The position numbers and the translations under genes were made by a program. From assembly GCA_902614905.1 (NCBI GenBank), contig CACMMN010000001.1:96827-160826 (forward strand): a DNA stretch of 64,000 nucleotides, read 5' to 3'. This stretch comes from an uncultured Pelagibacteraceae bacterium. Lineage in GTDB: Bacteria > Pseudomonadota > Alphaproteobacteria > Pelagibacterales > Pelagibacteraceae. Positions 27,814 to 37,842 of the stretch are shown here, one piece after another. Positions within the stretch are counted from its first letter, which is position 1. Every line of letters begins with the position of its first letter. The notes below the pieces were generated by a model. That model saw nothing but the letters and a program-made list of their open reading frames with translations, had not been told where the DNA came from and did no database searches.

Positions 27814-28854
27814 ATGACGAAAGTAGGGGAGCACGTCACTTTTGACATTGTTGGAACTCAAAAAGAGTACGATCCAAAATTTTATGAAAAATTAGTATAT
27901 AAAATTGCAAAGAAAGCAAAAGTAGTTGTTCTGGAGATTTCAAAATATAAATTTGAACCTCAAGGCTTTACCTTGGTTGCACTTCTAGCTGAATCTCATA
28001 TTAGTTTTCATACATTTCCTGAAAAAGGAATTGTAAGTTTTGATTTTTTTACTTGTGGCAAGATATCCCCATCAGTTGCATTAGAGGTATTAAAAAAAGA
28101 GATTAAACATACAAGGATTGTAAAGAAAGAGTTTAATAGAGATACAGTCGATTATTATGATGATATTTATAGTTCACCAGGCCTTAAGAAATATTATATG
28201 GTTAAAAATATTCTTGAGGATTTTACATCAAAAGTAGGACAACACATTCAAATTTTAGATCTAGAGCAATTTGGTAAAGCTTTGTTTATAGATAATGAAT
28301 TACAAGTAGCAGAGAAAGATGAACACCTTTATAGCTCTACTTTTGTAAATTCTGGATTGAAATTAAATCCGGAAAAAAATAATTCAGCTATAATTGGAGG
28401 CGGGGATGGAGGAGTAGCGAGAGAATGTATTAATCAAGGTTTCAATTATATAGATTGGTATGAGCTTGATCCTCAAGTTGTTGATGTATGTGAAAAACAT
28501 TTAAGTAAAGTTGGACAAAAAGCTACAAAAAAGAATTCTGTTAAGTGTGTATGGGGTGATGCCTTTGAAAGTATAAAAAAAGTTGAAGATAATAAATATG
28601 ATAAAATTTTTGTAGATTTAAATGATGATCAATATTGTATAGATTTAGCTGCTAAAAACATTAAGTCTTTAAAAAGAATTCTAAAACCAAATGGCACTAT
28701 TACTGCCCAAGTTGGTAGCCAAGACAAAAAACCAAAACAAGTTGAAAAATGGTTAAATTTATTTAGAAAAAGTTTTGGTAATTCTTCTCTAGATAGAATT
28801 TACATACCAAGTTTCGATTGTTCTTGGAATTTTGCATCGTCATTAAATAAATAA
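27814..28854 (+). CDS. Fused S-adenosylmethionine decarboxylase (SpeD-type) and spermidine synthase (SpeE-type)
   Basis: N-terminus has the AdoMetDC processing region AESHISFHTFPEKGIVSFDFFTCG; C-terminus has spermidine synthase motifs ALFIDNELQVAEKDEHLYSS, AIIGGGDGGVARE, FVDLNDDQY. Confidence 0.92.
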   Translation: MTKVGEHVTFDIVGTQKEYDPKFYEKLVYKIAKKAKVVVLEISKYKFEPQGFTLVALLAESHISFHTFPEKGIVSFDFFTCGKISPSVALEVLKKEIKHTRIVKKEFNRDTVDYYDDIYSSPGLKKYYMVKNILEDFTSKVGQHIQILDLEQFGKALFIDNELQVAEKDEHLYSSTFVNSGLKLNPEKNNSAIIGGGDGGVARECINQGFNYIDWYELDPQVVDVCEKHLSKVGQKATKKNSVKCVWGDAFESIKKVEDNKYDKIFVDLNDDQYCIDLAAKNIKSLKRILKPNGTITAQVGSQDKKPKQVEKWLNLFRKSFGNSSLDRIYIPSFDCSWNFASSLNK

Positions 28855-28911
28855 TCTCTTTTTTAATCAAAAAATTTATGAAATAATTAAAATTATATAT
28901 TTGGAGGAAAT

Positions 28912-29739
28912 ATGAATGTAATAAAAAAATTCAGCTTAAGTATATTGATAACTTTATTTTTATCAGTATCCGCTAATGCTGATAAAATAAGAATTGGTAC
29001 TGAGGGTGCTTATCCACCATGGAATTCTAAAGATGCTTCAGGTAAATTAATTGGATTTGAAGTTGAGTTAGCATGGACACTTTGTAGATACATTGGACAA
29101 CAGTGTGAAATTGTTGAGCAAGATTGGGACGGCATGATACCTGCATTAATAATGAGAAAATTTGATGCAATAATGGCTGGAATGTCTATTACCGATGAAA
29201 GAAAAAAAGCTATAAATTTTTCACAAGGTTACGCAGATGAAGTAGCTTCATTAGCAGTAATGAAAGGTTCAAATCTTGAAGGTATGCAAACGTCTGAAGG
29301 AATTAACCTTACTAAAAAGTCCGGTGCTGTTAAAAAAGATTTAAAAACTATAACAGAAGCTTTGGCTGGTAAAACTGTGTGTGTACAAACAGCTACTATT
29401 CACCAAAACTTTTTAGAGTCTGGTGATGTTGGTAAAGTAAATGTCAGAACTTACAAAACTCAAGATGAAGTAAATTTAGACTTAGCATCAGGAAGATGTG
29501 ATGTAGCTCTTGCTGCTGCTGTGGCCTTCACTGATTACGCAGAGAAATCAAAAAAACCATTAGTACTCGTTGGACCTACATTTTCAGGAGGTGCTTTTGG
29601 TAATGGTGTTGGTGTTGGTATAAGAAAAGATGACGCTGAATTATTAAAAGCTTTTAATAGTGCAATTAATAAAGCTAGAAAAAACGGAGACATAAGCCGA
29701 ATTGCAACTAAATGGTTTGGCTTCGACGCTTCAATGTAA
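28912..29739 (+). CDS. Polar amino-acid ABC transporter substrate-binding protein
   Basis: Signal peptide; IRIGTEGAYPPWNSKDASGKLIGFEVELAWTLCRYIGQQCEIVEQDWDGMIPALIMRKFDAIMAGMSIT. Confidence 0.93.
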   Translation: MNVIKKFSLSILITLFLSVSANADKIRIGTEGAYPPWNSKDASGKLIGFEVELAWTLCRYIGQQCEIVEQDWDGMIPALIMRKFDAIMAGMSITDERKKAINFSQGYADEVASLAVMKGSNLEGMQTSEGINLTKKSGAVKKDLKTITEALAGKTVCVQTATIHQNFLESGDVGKVNVRTYKTQDEVNLDLASGRCDVALAAAVAFTDYAEKSKKPLVLVGPTFSGGAFGNGVGVGIRKDDAELLKAFNSAINKARKNGDISRIATKWFGFDASM

Positions 29740-29752
29740 ATATTTAATGATT

Positions 29753-29778
29753 GGCGACTATATAATATAGTCGCCTTT
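29753..29778 (+). terminator. Intercistronic hairpin between binding-protein and permease genes
   Basis: GGCGACTAT-ataat-ATAGTCGCC-TTT (stem 29753-29775), short T tract; next ATG at 29783. Confidence 0.6.
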
Positions 29779-29782
29779 CAAT

Positions 29783-30475
29783 ATGGATCTTTTAGCATTT
29801 GGAAATACTGGTTGGGGAGATGAGCTTTTCTTCGCAACATTAATGACAATTGCTGTTTCAATAACAGCTATGATCATAGGCTTTTGTTTTGCTCTAATTT
29901 TTACTCCACTTAAATTATCCAAAAATAAATTATTAAATTTTATTGGAAATTCTTACACAACAATAATTAGAGGTGTGCCAGAATTATTAGTCATTTATTT
30001 ATTATTCTTTGGAGGTAGTGGTGCAGTTATGTACGTTGCTTCAATTTTTGGATATAACAAATATATTGAGATAAATGCATTTATAACAGGTTCGTTTGCA
30101 ATTGGTATTATTTCAGGAGCATACTCTACAGAGGTTTTTAGAGGCGCTATCCAATCAATTGACAAAGGTCAATTCGAAGCTTCAAAAGTTTTAGGTTTAA
30201 AAAAACCTGTGCATTTTTTTAAAGTGATAATGCCTCAAATGTTAAGACTTGCTGTTCCTAATTTAAGTAATGTTTGGCAAATTACTTTAAAGGATACTTC
30301 ATTAATATCAGTTACAGGTTTGGTTGAAATTATGAGACAATCTTATATTGCAGCTGGATCCACAAGAGATCCATTATTCTTTTACTCTTTTGCAGCGGTT
30401 TTATATTTACTATTAACTTTTCTAAGTATGAAATTGATAAATAAATTAGAAATTAAATACAGGAGAGGCTACTAA
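29783..30475 (+). CDS. Polar amino-acid ABC transporter permease (HisQ-like)
   Basis: TIIRGVPELLVIYLLFFGG...AFITGSFAIGIISGAYSTEVFRGAIQSIDKGQFEASKVLGL. Confidence 0.92.
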   Translation: MDLLAFGNTGWGDELFFATLMTIAVSITAMIIGFCFALIFTPLKLSKNKLLNFIGNSYTTIIRGVPELLVIYLLFFGGSGAVMYVASIFGYNKYIEINAFITGSFAIGIISGAYSTEVFRGAIQSIDKGQFEASKVLGLKKPVHFFKVIMPQMLRLAVPNLSNVWQITLKDTSLISVTGLVEIMRQSYIAAGSTRDPLFFYSFAAVLYLLLTFLSMKLINKLEIKYRRGY

Positions 30476-31146
30476 TGGATTTAGAATTAATGGCAAGTAG
30501 TTTCCCAAAGCTTTTAAATGCAACTTTAGTAACTTTAAAATTATTATCTTTATCACTTATATTTGGACTTATATTTGGACTTTTTTTTGCAATCCTAAGA
30601 TTAAATAAAAATATATTTTTAAATAGATTTTCTTATTTTTATTCATACATATTTAGAGGCACCCCTCTATTAGTTCAAATATTTATTATATACTTTGGAT
30701 TAGGACAGATAGAATTTTTAAGATCTTCTTTTTTATGGATTATTTTAAAAGAACCTTATTGGTGTGCGATTATTGCTTTTTCTCTTAATACAGGTGCTTA
30801 TACTTCCGAAATTTTAAGGTCAGCATTTGAAACAATAAATAAAGGTTTCATAGAAGCTGGTGACAGTCTTGGTATTTCTAAAAAAATTATATTTTATAAA
30901 ATTCAAATACCTATTGCCATAAGGCAATCATTACCTGCTTATGGAAACGAGATAATATTAATGCTTAAAGGAACATCATTAGCTAGCACGGTTACACTAA
31001 TGGATTTGACTGGAGTAGCAAAATATATAATTTCTACAACTTTTAAGCCAATAGAAGTTTTTATAGTGGCTGGTGGAATTTATTTATTTATGACCTTTAT
31101 TATACATAATTTTATTAGATATCTTGAGAAGAAGTATAGTTATTAA
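30475..31146 (+). CDS. Polar amino-acid ABC transporter permease (HisM-like)
   Basis: YIFRGTPLLVQIFIIYFGLGQ...LNTGAYTSEILRSAFETINKGFIEAGDSLGIS. Confidence 0.92.
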   Translation: MDLELMASSFPKLLNATLVTLKLLSLSLIFGLIFGLFFAILRLNKNIFLNRFSYFYSYIFRGTPLLVQIFIIYFGLGQIEFLRSSFLWIILKEPYWCAIIAFSLNTGAYTSEILRSAFETINKGFIEAGDSLGISKKIIFYKIQIPIAIRQSLPAYGNEIILMLKGTSLASTVTLMDLTGVAKYIISTTFKPIEVFIVAGGIYLFMTFIIHNFIRYLEKKYSY

Positions 31147-31532
31147 TAACTAGTGTACTCCTTAATTTCTTTAATCTTAGAACCAGTTTGATTGTTTATT
31201 TCAAGTTTTATTGAAGCTCTTTTGTCGTTTAAAAAGTGAATATCCCTAGACAATTTTATAAATTTTTCACCAAAATCAGAATTCTTTTCACATAATCTCT
31301 TATCATCTTCAATTACCCATAGTTTAGAATTTATATTTTTCAAAGTTTCAAATAAACCACTCAACTTTTCATTAAGTTTTACTTTATCTACCATTTGTTC
31401 TTTTAATAAATTATGCTCATCTATTATATATTTAAGTTTTTCTTCATCTTTAATTTTATCTTTTTTTATTTCTAAAATAGAAATTTTATCAAAAAGCTCA
31501 CCAACAGAAACTTCAACTAGAATTTTATTCAT
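31143..31532 (-). CDS. DUF6165-like small protein
   Basis: ILVEVSVGELFDKISILEIKKDKIKDEEKLKYI; located beside glycosyltransferase genes. Confidence 0.55.
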   Translation of the reverse strand: MNKILVEVSVGELFDKISILEIKKDKIKDEEKLKYIIDEHNLLKEQMVDKVKLNEKLSGLFETLKNINSKLWVIEDDKRLCEKNSDFGEKFIKLSRDIHFLNDKRASIKLEINNQTGSKIKEIKEYTSY

Positions 31533-31564
31533 AAAATTTTTTAATATGATAACTTGTTGAAAAT

Positions 31565-32497
31565 ATGTCTAATATATTAATCATAAAACATGGATCTTTA
31601 GGAGATATAGCCCAAGCTAGCGGTGCAATTCAAGATATTTGTGATCACCATTCAACTGATGATATTTTTCTTTTAACCACTAGTCTCTACATAGATCTAT
31701 TTGGGAAAAACAGCTCTTTAAAAGAAATTATTTTAGATAAAAGACTTTCAAGATTTAATTTAATTTATCTTTACAATTTAATGAAAAAGATAAAGAAAAA
31801 TAAATTTACTAAAGTTTATGACTTGCAAAATTCGTCAAGAACCTCTTTTTATAAAAAAATTTTATTTCCTAATGCAAATTTAAATATTTGGTGTTCCTCA
31901 GAGACAACTTTACCAAATGACAAAACCAAGGAGGAATTTGATAAAAACCCTGTTCTTGAAAGGTTTAATCATCAGCTAAAATCATCTGGGATAGAAACAA
32001 AACATACAATGTCTCCTGATTTCTCATGGAGTTGTGTAGATATTGAGAAAATTATGAATGAATACAAATTATCCAATTATATATTATTATTTCCATTTTG
32101 TTCACCTCATCTAACATTAAAGAAGTGGCCATACTTTAATAATTTAATAAATTTGATTAAAGCAAAATATAAAGATCAATTTAAAATTATTACTGCCCCT
32201 GGTCCTAACGAGATTAATGAAGCAGATCAATATGATGCAATTAAAATTTTAAACAATGGTAAAGCAGTGAATATTTCTCAGTTATCTTCATTAATTAAAA
32301 AAAGCAGCTTTGTTATTGCAAATGATACTGGCCCAGCACATATGGCAGCTCATCTCAATGTAAAAGGTTTAACATTGTTTGGATCACATACAACTGCAAA
32401 AAAAGTAAGTATAGAAAGAGATAATTTTAAAGCAATTCAGGTAAGTGACTTAAATAAATTAAGTGCTGAAAAAGTTTTTGAAAAAATAACCTTATAA
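31565..32497 (+). CDS. Glycosyltransferase family 9 (heptosyltransferase-like)
   Basis: ILIIKHGSLGDIAQASGAIQDI...FVIANDTGPAHMAAHLNVKGLTLFGSHT. Confidence 0.88.
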   Translation: MSNILIIKHGSLGDIAQASGAIQDICDHHSTDDIFLLTTSLYIDLFGKNSSLKEIILDKRLSRFNLIYLYNLMKKIKKNKFTKVYDLQNSSRTSFYKKILFPNANLNIWCSSETTLPNDKTKEEFDKNPVLERFNHQLKSSGIETKHTMSPDFSWSCVDIEKIMNEYKLSNYILLFPFCSPHLTLKKWPYFNNLINLIKAKYKDQFKIITAPGPNEINEADQYDAIKILNNGKAVNISQLSSLIKKSSFVIANDTGPAHMAAHLNVKGLTLFGSHTTAKKVSIERDNFKAIQVSDLNKLSAEKVFEKITL

Positions 32498-33574
32498 TAT
32501 TTCTAAATAATTTTTTATAATTTCTGACCAGTAAAATTTTTTTGATATTTCTTCTGCTTTTTTCCCAAAAACTTTATATTTATTGTTTTCCAAAATATTA
32601 GAAATTGATTGGTAAACATCATCTAAACTATTACCATCACAAATATACCCTGTCTGGTCGTGATATATTGCATCTGCAGCTCCACCATCTTTTCCACCTA
32701 TTGATGGAACCCCAAATTGTGCTGCCTCTACGTAAACTATTCCAAACCCTTCAACAGACTTTTTATAAGTTATAGAAGGCATAACAAACACATCGGAGCA
32801 TTTTAGATAAGAATTTTTTTCATCTTTAGTTAAATTTTTTGGAAATATAACCTGATCTTGTAATTTAAGTTCTGTGATTAATTTTTTAAGATTATCAATA
32901 TTTTCTCCTTGTCCGATACAAATATAAATAATGTTTGGATAAATTTCTTTTAAATTTCTAAGGGCCATAATAATTTTTTCATGGTTTTTTCTCTTATCAA
33001 ATCTAGCAACTGTAATTAATTTTGGAGTTCTTCCCTCTAATTTCTTTTTTATATTTTTGTAAATTTTGTCATCTATTTTATCTATCGGGAAAACACCTGG
33101 GTTGATTACTTTAATTTTATTTTCGTCAACGCCAACACTTATAGCAAGATTTTTAGTAAAATTAGAATTTGCAACTACCGTATGACAATTATTTAAAATT
33201 TTAATTAACCTTTTATTAATAAAAGAATTTTTTTTATGATTTATTTCTTTAGAGTGAATTAAGCAAATTTTTTTAACTTCAGTGTTTATATTTTCAAGGC
33301 TTTTCCAATGATCTGAAATTATAGCTTTAACTTTTTTATTATTCTCTAAATATGTATTTACTAAATTAGCTTTTCTGTATTTTTTGAATATTTTTGGTCC
33401 ACTTATCCTTTCAATTGAAAACGATAATTCCTTATCAAAATTATCTTGATTTGGATATTGATCAGCAAAAACTTTAATCATTACATTTTCGGATAATGAT
33501 TTAGCTAAACCATACATTAGATTTTGCATGCCACCTACTTCTGGAGGAAAAGTTCTAGTAACAATTAAATGCAT
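32492..33574 (-). CDS. Glycosyltransferase family 4-like
   Basis: LIVTRTFPPEVGGMQNLMYGLAKSL...LITVARFDKRKNHEKII...VFVMPSITYKKSVEGFGIVYVEAAQFGVPSIGG. Confidence 0.92.
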   Translation of the reverse strand: MHLIVTRTFPPEVGGMQNLMYGLAKSLSENVMIKVFADQYPNQDNFDKELSFSIERISGPKIFKKYRKANLVNTYLENNKKVKAIISDHWKSLENINTEVKKICLIHSKEINHKKNSFINKRLIKILNNCHTVVANSNFTKNLAISVGVDENKIKVINPGVFPIDKIDDKIYKNIKKKLEGRTPKLITVARFDKRKNHEKIIMALRNLKEIYPNIIYICIGQGENIDNLKKLITELKLQDQVIFPKNLTKDEKNSYLKCSDVFVMPSITYKKSVEGFGIVYVEAAQFGVPSIGGKDGGAADAIYHDQTGYICDGNSLDDVYQSISNILENNKYKVFGKKAEEISKKFYWSEIIKNYLEIL

Positions 33575-34131
33575 TATTTTTTAAACCATTTTATACTGCA
33601 GCCAAGGCTTGGCTTTTGTATATCTGGCCCCTTTTGTGTTTCAGATATTAGTTTCATGGCTTCGAATAATTCACTTGTTCCGTTTCTGATAGGTTTTAAA
33701 TCCCTAAGTTCTCTTATTCTTCCTCGATAATTAAGTTTAAGATCTTTATTGTATCCAAAAAAATCTGGAGTACATACAGCATCGTATTTTTTTGCTATTT
33801 CCTGCGTTTCATCAATTAAGTAAGGAAAACTAAATTTGTGTTTTGCAGAAAATTTAATCATATTTTCATAGGAATCATCTGGATAATTAATTGTATCATT
33901 TGACATGATTGCTGCTGAATTTATGCCTAAGTCTTTAAGTTTTTCACAATCTTCAACTAAGTCTTTTATAATTGCTTTTACATATGGACAATGGTTGCAA
34001 ATAAACATTATCAGTGTTCCATTTTCACCCTTGATATCATTAAGTGATAAGACAGTGTTTTCAACAGATTTTAATTTGAAATCAATTGCATGAAGATTAA
34101 AATCACATATTGGAGTTTTTGTTAATGCCAT
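33574..34131 (-). CDS. Thioredoxin-fold redoxin/peroxiredoxin-like protein
   Basis: LIMFICNHCPYVKAIIKDLVEDCEKL...DAVCTPDFFGYNKDLKLNYRGRI. Confidence 0.82.
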   Translation of the reverse strand: MALTKTPICDFNLHAIDFKLKSVENTVLSLNDIKGENGTLIMFICNHCPYVKAIIKDLVEDCEKLKDLGINSAAIMSNDTINYPDDSYENMIKFSAKHKFSFPYLIDETQEIAKKYDAVCTPDFFGYNKDLKLNYRGRIRELRDLKPIRNGTSELFEAMKLISETQKGPDIQKPSLGCSIKWFKK

Positions 34132-34151
34132 GTTAAAATAATTTATAAATT

Positions 34152-34664
34152 ATGTTTTACGATTTAAAAGATAAAAAACCAAAAAACTCTGGCGAAAATT
34201 GGGTAGCACCTAACGCAGTGATCATTGGTGATGTAACTTTAGAAAAAAATTCTAGTATTTGGTTTAATGCTACTTTAAGGGGAGACATAGAAAATATTCA
34301 TATTGGAGAAGGTTCTAATGTTCAAGATGGATGTGTTTTACACACTGATCCAGGATGTCCTTTAAAAGTTGGAAAAAATGTAACCATTGGACATTTAGTG
34401 ATGCTTCATGGATGCACAATAGGGGACAATAGTTTAATTGGAATAGGTGCAGTCATCCTTAACAAAGTAAAGATAGGAAAAAATTGTATTATTGGTGCAA
34501 AAGCTTTAATAACAGAAAACAAAGTAATACCAGATAATTCATTAGTAATAGGATCGCCAGGAAAAGTAATCAGAGAGGTTACAGACGAAGAAAAAAAAGC
34601 TGTTGATGAAAATACTAAACACTACCAGTATAATTGGAAGAGATATTCACAATCTATATTTTAG
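34152..34664 (+). CDS. Gamma-class carbonic anhydrase family protein
   Basis: NSSIWFNATLRGDIENIHIGEGSNVQDGCVLHTD...GHLVMLHGCTIGDNSLIGIGAVILN hexapeptide repeats. Confidence 0.9.
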   Translation: MFYDLKDKKPKNSGENWVAPNAVIIGDVTLEKNSSIWFNATLRGDIENIHIGEGSNVQDGCVLHTDPGCPLKVGKNVTIGHLVMLHGCTIGDNSLIGIGAVILNKVKIGKNCIIGAKALITENKVIPDNSLVIGSPGKVIREVTDEEKKAVDENTKHYQYNWKRYSQSIF

Positions 34665-34667
34665 ATA

Positions 34668-35108
34668 ATGCCAACTTATACAGTAACTACATCAAATGTT
34701 AATCTTAACTCTAAAAAACAAAAAGAACTAGCTAAAGGAATTACTAAAGTTCATAATGTTGTAACTGGTGCAAATACTTATTTTGCTCAAGTCATATTTA
34801 ATAACACAAAGAAAAAAAATCATTTTATGGGAGGTAAAATAGTAAAAGAACCCTCTATTTTTTTACTCGGTCAAATTAGAGCTGGACGTCCAAAGAAAAC
34901 AAAAGACAGATTAATTTCTGATTTAAAAAATATTATTGTTAAAACATCAAAATTAGATGAAACACAAGTATGGGTTTATATAATAGACTTACCACCTTCA
35001 CAAATGATTGAATATGGAGCTGTATTACCAGAATCTGGAAGAGAAAAACAATGGTTTATGGGTTTATCAAATAAACTAAAAAAAAAATTATCTGCTTTAG
35101 AAAAATAA
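34668..35108 (+). CDS. Tautomerase-superfamily protein (cis-CaaD-like)
   Basis: MPTYTVTTSNVNLNSKKQKELAKGITKVHNVVTGANTYFAQVIF with Pro immediately after Met. Confidence 0.7.
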   Translation: MPTYTVTTSNVNLNSKKQKELAKGITKVHNVVTGANTYFAQVIFNNTKKKNHFMGGKIVKEPSIFLLGQIRAGRPKKTKDRLISDLKNIIVKTSKLDETQVWVYIIDLPPSQMIEYGAVLPESGREKQWFMGLSNKLKKKLSALEK

Positions 35109-35110
35109 TA

Positions 35111-35710
35111 TTAAGGAACAAGCCAACTATTTTTGCTTTTTTCTAAATCAAACCTGGCTCTTCGATGACCTTTGGCAGCCAGATAAAGCCACTCAATAGA
35201 TTTAATTTTACACTGAATAACAGTAAAATTTTTATAACCCTCTTCACTTTGCTCTTTTGTATAATCAAAATTATCTAATTCTGGTTTTAATCCTGATGTT
35301 GGAACATCAGATACAGTTCCTGGACCTTTGTCTACTAAATAACATTTTCTACTTATATGTTGAGTTTTATCCCACGAGGTTTTTGTAATTTCATTTTTAT
35401 GATTTATTACACAATTCACTTTTAATCTTACTTGGATTTTTTCATTTTTATCGTAAAATAACATTGAAGCATTTGGATTTTTTTTTAGAATTTCTATTTT
35501 ATCTGATCTAATATCGCTATGGAATTGAACTAAATTATTTGATTGATCCGATTTTCTTAAAACCACAATTCTTCCGTCGATATTATTATCATTACCGCAA
35601 ATAAAAGTTGGAATTCTAAATTGAGAAGCTCTATTTTTTACAGCATCATCAAGCATGAGCCATATTTTTTTTTTAATTTCAATAAAATCTTCATAGTATG
35701 CTGGTTGCAT
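35111..35710 (-). CDS. Pyridoxamine 5'-phosphate oxidase family protein
   Basis: RIPTFICGNDNNIDGRIVVLRKSDQSNNLVQFHSDIRSDKIEILKKNPNASMLFYD...IEWLYLAAKGHRRARFD. Confidence 0.82.
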   Translation of the reverse strand: MQPAYYEDFIEIKKKIWLMLDDAVKNRASQFRIPTFICGNDNNIDGRIVVLRKSDQSNNLVQFHSDIRSDKIEILKKNPNASMLFYDKNEKIQVRLKVNCVINHKNEITKTSWDKTQHISRKCYLVDKGPGTVSDVPTSGLKPELDNFDYTKEQSEEGYKNFTVIQCKIKSIEWLYLAAKGHRRARFDLEKSKNSWLVP

Positions 35711-35716
35711 ATACTA

Positions 35717-36586
35717 CTACTTTCTAAATCTTTTGATTAAACTTGATGTATCCCAACGATTTCCTCCCATGCCTTGGACTTCACCATAAAATTTATCAAC
35801 TAATTCAGTTATAGGTAACAAGGATCCATTATTTTTTGCTTCATCCATTGCGATTTTTAAGTCTTTCCTCATCCAATCAACAGCAAAACCAAAGTCAAAT
35901 TTATCATCAATCATTGTTTTGTATCTATTTTCCATTTGCCAAGATTGAGCAGCCCCTTTAGAAATAACTTCAATTACGTCCTCCATTTTCAATCCTGCTT
36001 TAATCCCAAAATTAATTCCCTCTGACAAACCTTGAACTAAACCTGCTATACAAATTTGATTAACCATTTTAGCTAATTGACCACATCCTGCTTTACCAAG
36101 TAATTTCATTTTTTTGCTATAACAATCTATTTTATCTTTAGCTTTATCAAAGTCAGCTTGATCTCCACCGACCATAACTGTAAGAGCTCCATTTTCTGCT
36201 CCAGCTTGACCACCAGATACTGGAGCATCTAAAGATCCAAATCCATTTTTTTTTGCATAATCATAAATTTCTCGCGCAATTGTTGCCGACGCTGTGGTGT
36301 TATCAATATAAACGGCATCTTTTTTAATTGTTTTAAAAATTCCTTTTTCACCAAATGTAACTTCTCTTAGGTCATTGTCGTTTCCAACGCATGTAAAAAC
36401 ATAATCAGCATCTTTTGCTGCTTCGGCAGGTGTTTCTGCCATTTTTCCTTTATGTTCAGTTATCCATTTCTCTGCTTTGGTTTTTGTTCGATTAAAAACA
36501 GTTACATTATGACCACCTTTTGATATATATCCTGCCATCGGATATCCCATGACACCAAGACCTATAAAAGCTACATTACAACTCAT
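35717..36586 (-). CDS. 3-hydroxyisobutyrate dehydrogenase / tartronate semialdehyde reductase family
   Basis: VAFIGLGVMGYPMAGYISKGGHNVTVFNRT...DAPVSGGQAGAENGALTVMVGGD...KMVNQICIAG. Confidence 0.92.
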   Translation of the reverse strand: MSCNVAFIGLGVMGYPMAGYISKGGHNVTVFNRTKTKAEKWITEHKGKMAETPAEAAKDADYVFTCVGNDNDLREVTFGEKGIFKTIKKDAVYIDNTTASATIAREIYDYAKKNGFGSLDAPVSGGQAGAENGALTVMVGGDQADFDKAKDKIDCYSKKMKLLGKAGCGQLAKMVNQICIAGLVQGLSEGINFGIKAGLKMEDVIEVISKGAAQSWQMENRYKTMIDDKFDFGFAVDWMRKDLKIAMDEAKNNGSLLPITELVDKFYGEVQGMGGNRWDTSSLIKRFRK

Positions 36587-36594
36587 AATTTTTT

Positions 36595-37800
36595 ATGTTT
36601 AATAGTTTAAGTTTAAAAGTAATTCTATTTGGATTCATATTTACATTTTTTTCTAGCTTTGGACAGAGTTTTTTTTTAGGTCTTTTCAATTCTAGTATTC
36701 GTGATGCATTATCAATTACTCACGGACAATTTGGCACAATCTATGCATCAGCAACATTACTAAGCAGTCTAGTTATTATTTGGGTAGGAAAAAAAATTGA
36801 TGATATTGATGTCTTTAAATTTGGAACATTTGTAACTTTGCTTTTATCTTTTTCATGTTATTTTTTTTCTAAGGTCTCATCGGCAACCTTTTTATTTATC
36901 GCTATTTTTTTAATGAGATTTTCAGGTCAAGGATTAATGTCTCACACTGCTACTACAACGATTTCAAGATACTTTACCAAATCAAGAGGAAAAGCTTTAA
37001 GCACAGGTTGGTTTGGATTATCTACAGCTGAGTTTATATTACCTGTATTTATCATTTATCTATTAACTTTTATAGAATGGAGAAGTATATGGATTAATAT
37101 TTCTTTTGTAATTTTACTTTTGCCAATAATTTCATATTTGCTTATTAAAAAGATCAAACTTTACTCAAGAGAAATTGATAACAATAAAAATAAAAGAAAT
37201 ATAAAGATTAAAAATTGGAAAAGAATTGAAGTTATAAAGGATTATAGATTTTATATAGTTTGCGCAAATATGCTTGCAATGCCATGGATCGCGACTGGAA
37301 TATTTGTTTACCAGTCATTTATTCTTTCATCAAAAAATTGGGGTCCTTATGTTATTGCACAATCCTTTATGGCTTATTCTGTTTTATCAGTAATTACATT
37401 ATTTATTGCAGGATTTTTAATTGATAAGTTTTCGAGCAGAAAGCTTTTAATTTATATGAATTTACCTTTTTTACTCTCTCTGTTTTTAATTATTGTTTTT
37501 GACAACCCTATAGTTTCTTTTTTATTTCTAGGATTAATAGGAATTTCAAATGGTTTAGCAAACGTGCTTGGTTCTTCAACTTGGGCGGAAGTTTATGGAG
37601 TAAAACATATTGGTTCAATTAAAGCTTTAACAACAGCACTTATGGTATTTTCAACTGCCTTTGGGACAGCAGTATTTGGTTTATTAATAGATAAAGGATT
37701 TTCAATAGAGCAGATTTCTATGATTTCAGGAACCTATATTTTTCTAGCTCTAATCGCTCTTTTTTTTGTCAGAAATAAACTTAATCCAATTAAAATTTAA
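36595..37800 (+). CDS. Major facilitator superfamily transporter
   Basis: About 12 TM segments; MRFSGQGLMSHTATTTISRYFTKSRGKALSTGWFG. Confidence 0.88.
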   Translation: MFNSLSLKVILFGFIFTFFSSFGQSFFLGLFNSSIRDALSITHGQFGTIYASATLLSSLVIIWVGKKIDDIDVFKFGTFVTLLLSFSCYFFSKVSSATFLFIAIFLMRFSGQGLMSHTATTTISRYFTKSRGKALSTGWFGLSTAEFILPVFIIYLLTFIEWRSIWINISFVILLLPIISYLLIKKIKLYSREIDNNKNKRNIKIKNWKRIEVIKDYRFYIVCANMLAMPWIATGIFVYQSFILSSKNWGPYVIAQSFMAYSVLSVITLFIAGFLIDKFSSRKLLIYMNLPFLLSLFLIIVFDNPIVSFLFLGLIGISNGLANVLGSSTWAEVYGVKHIGSIKALTTALMVFSTAFGTAVFGLLIDKGFSIEQISMISGTYIFLALIALFFVRNKLNPIKI

Positions 37801-37842
37801 AAAAAACTTGATTTTTTAAAGTTGCATGTATAAACAATCCGC

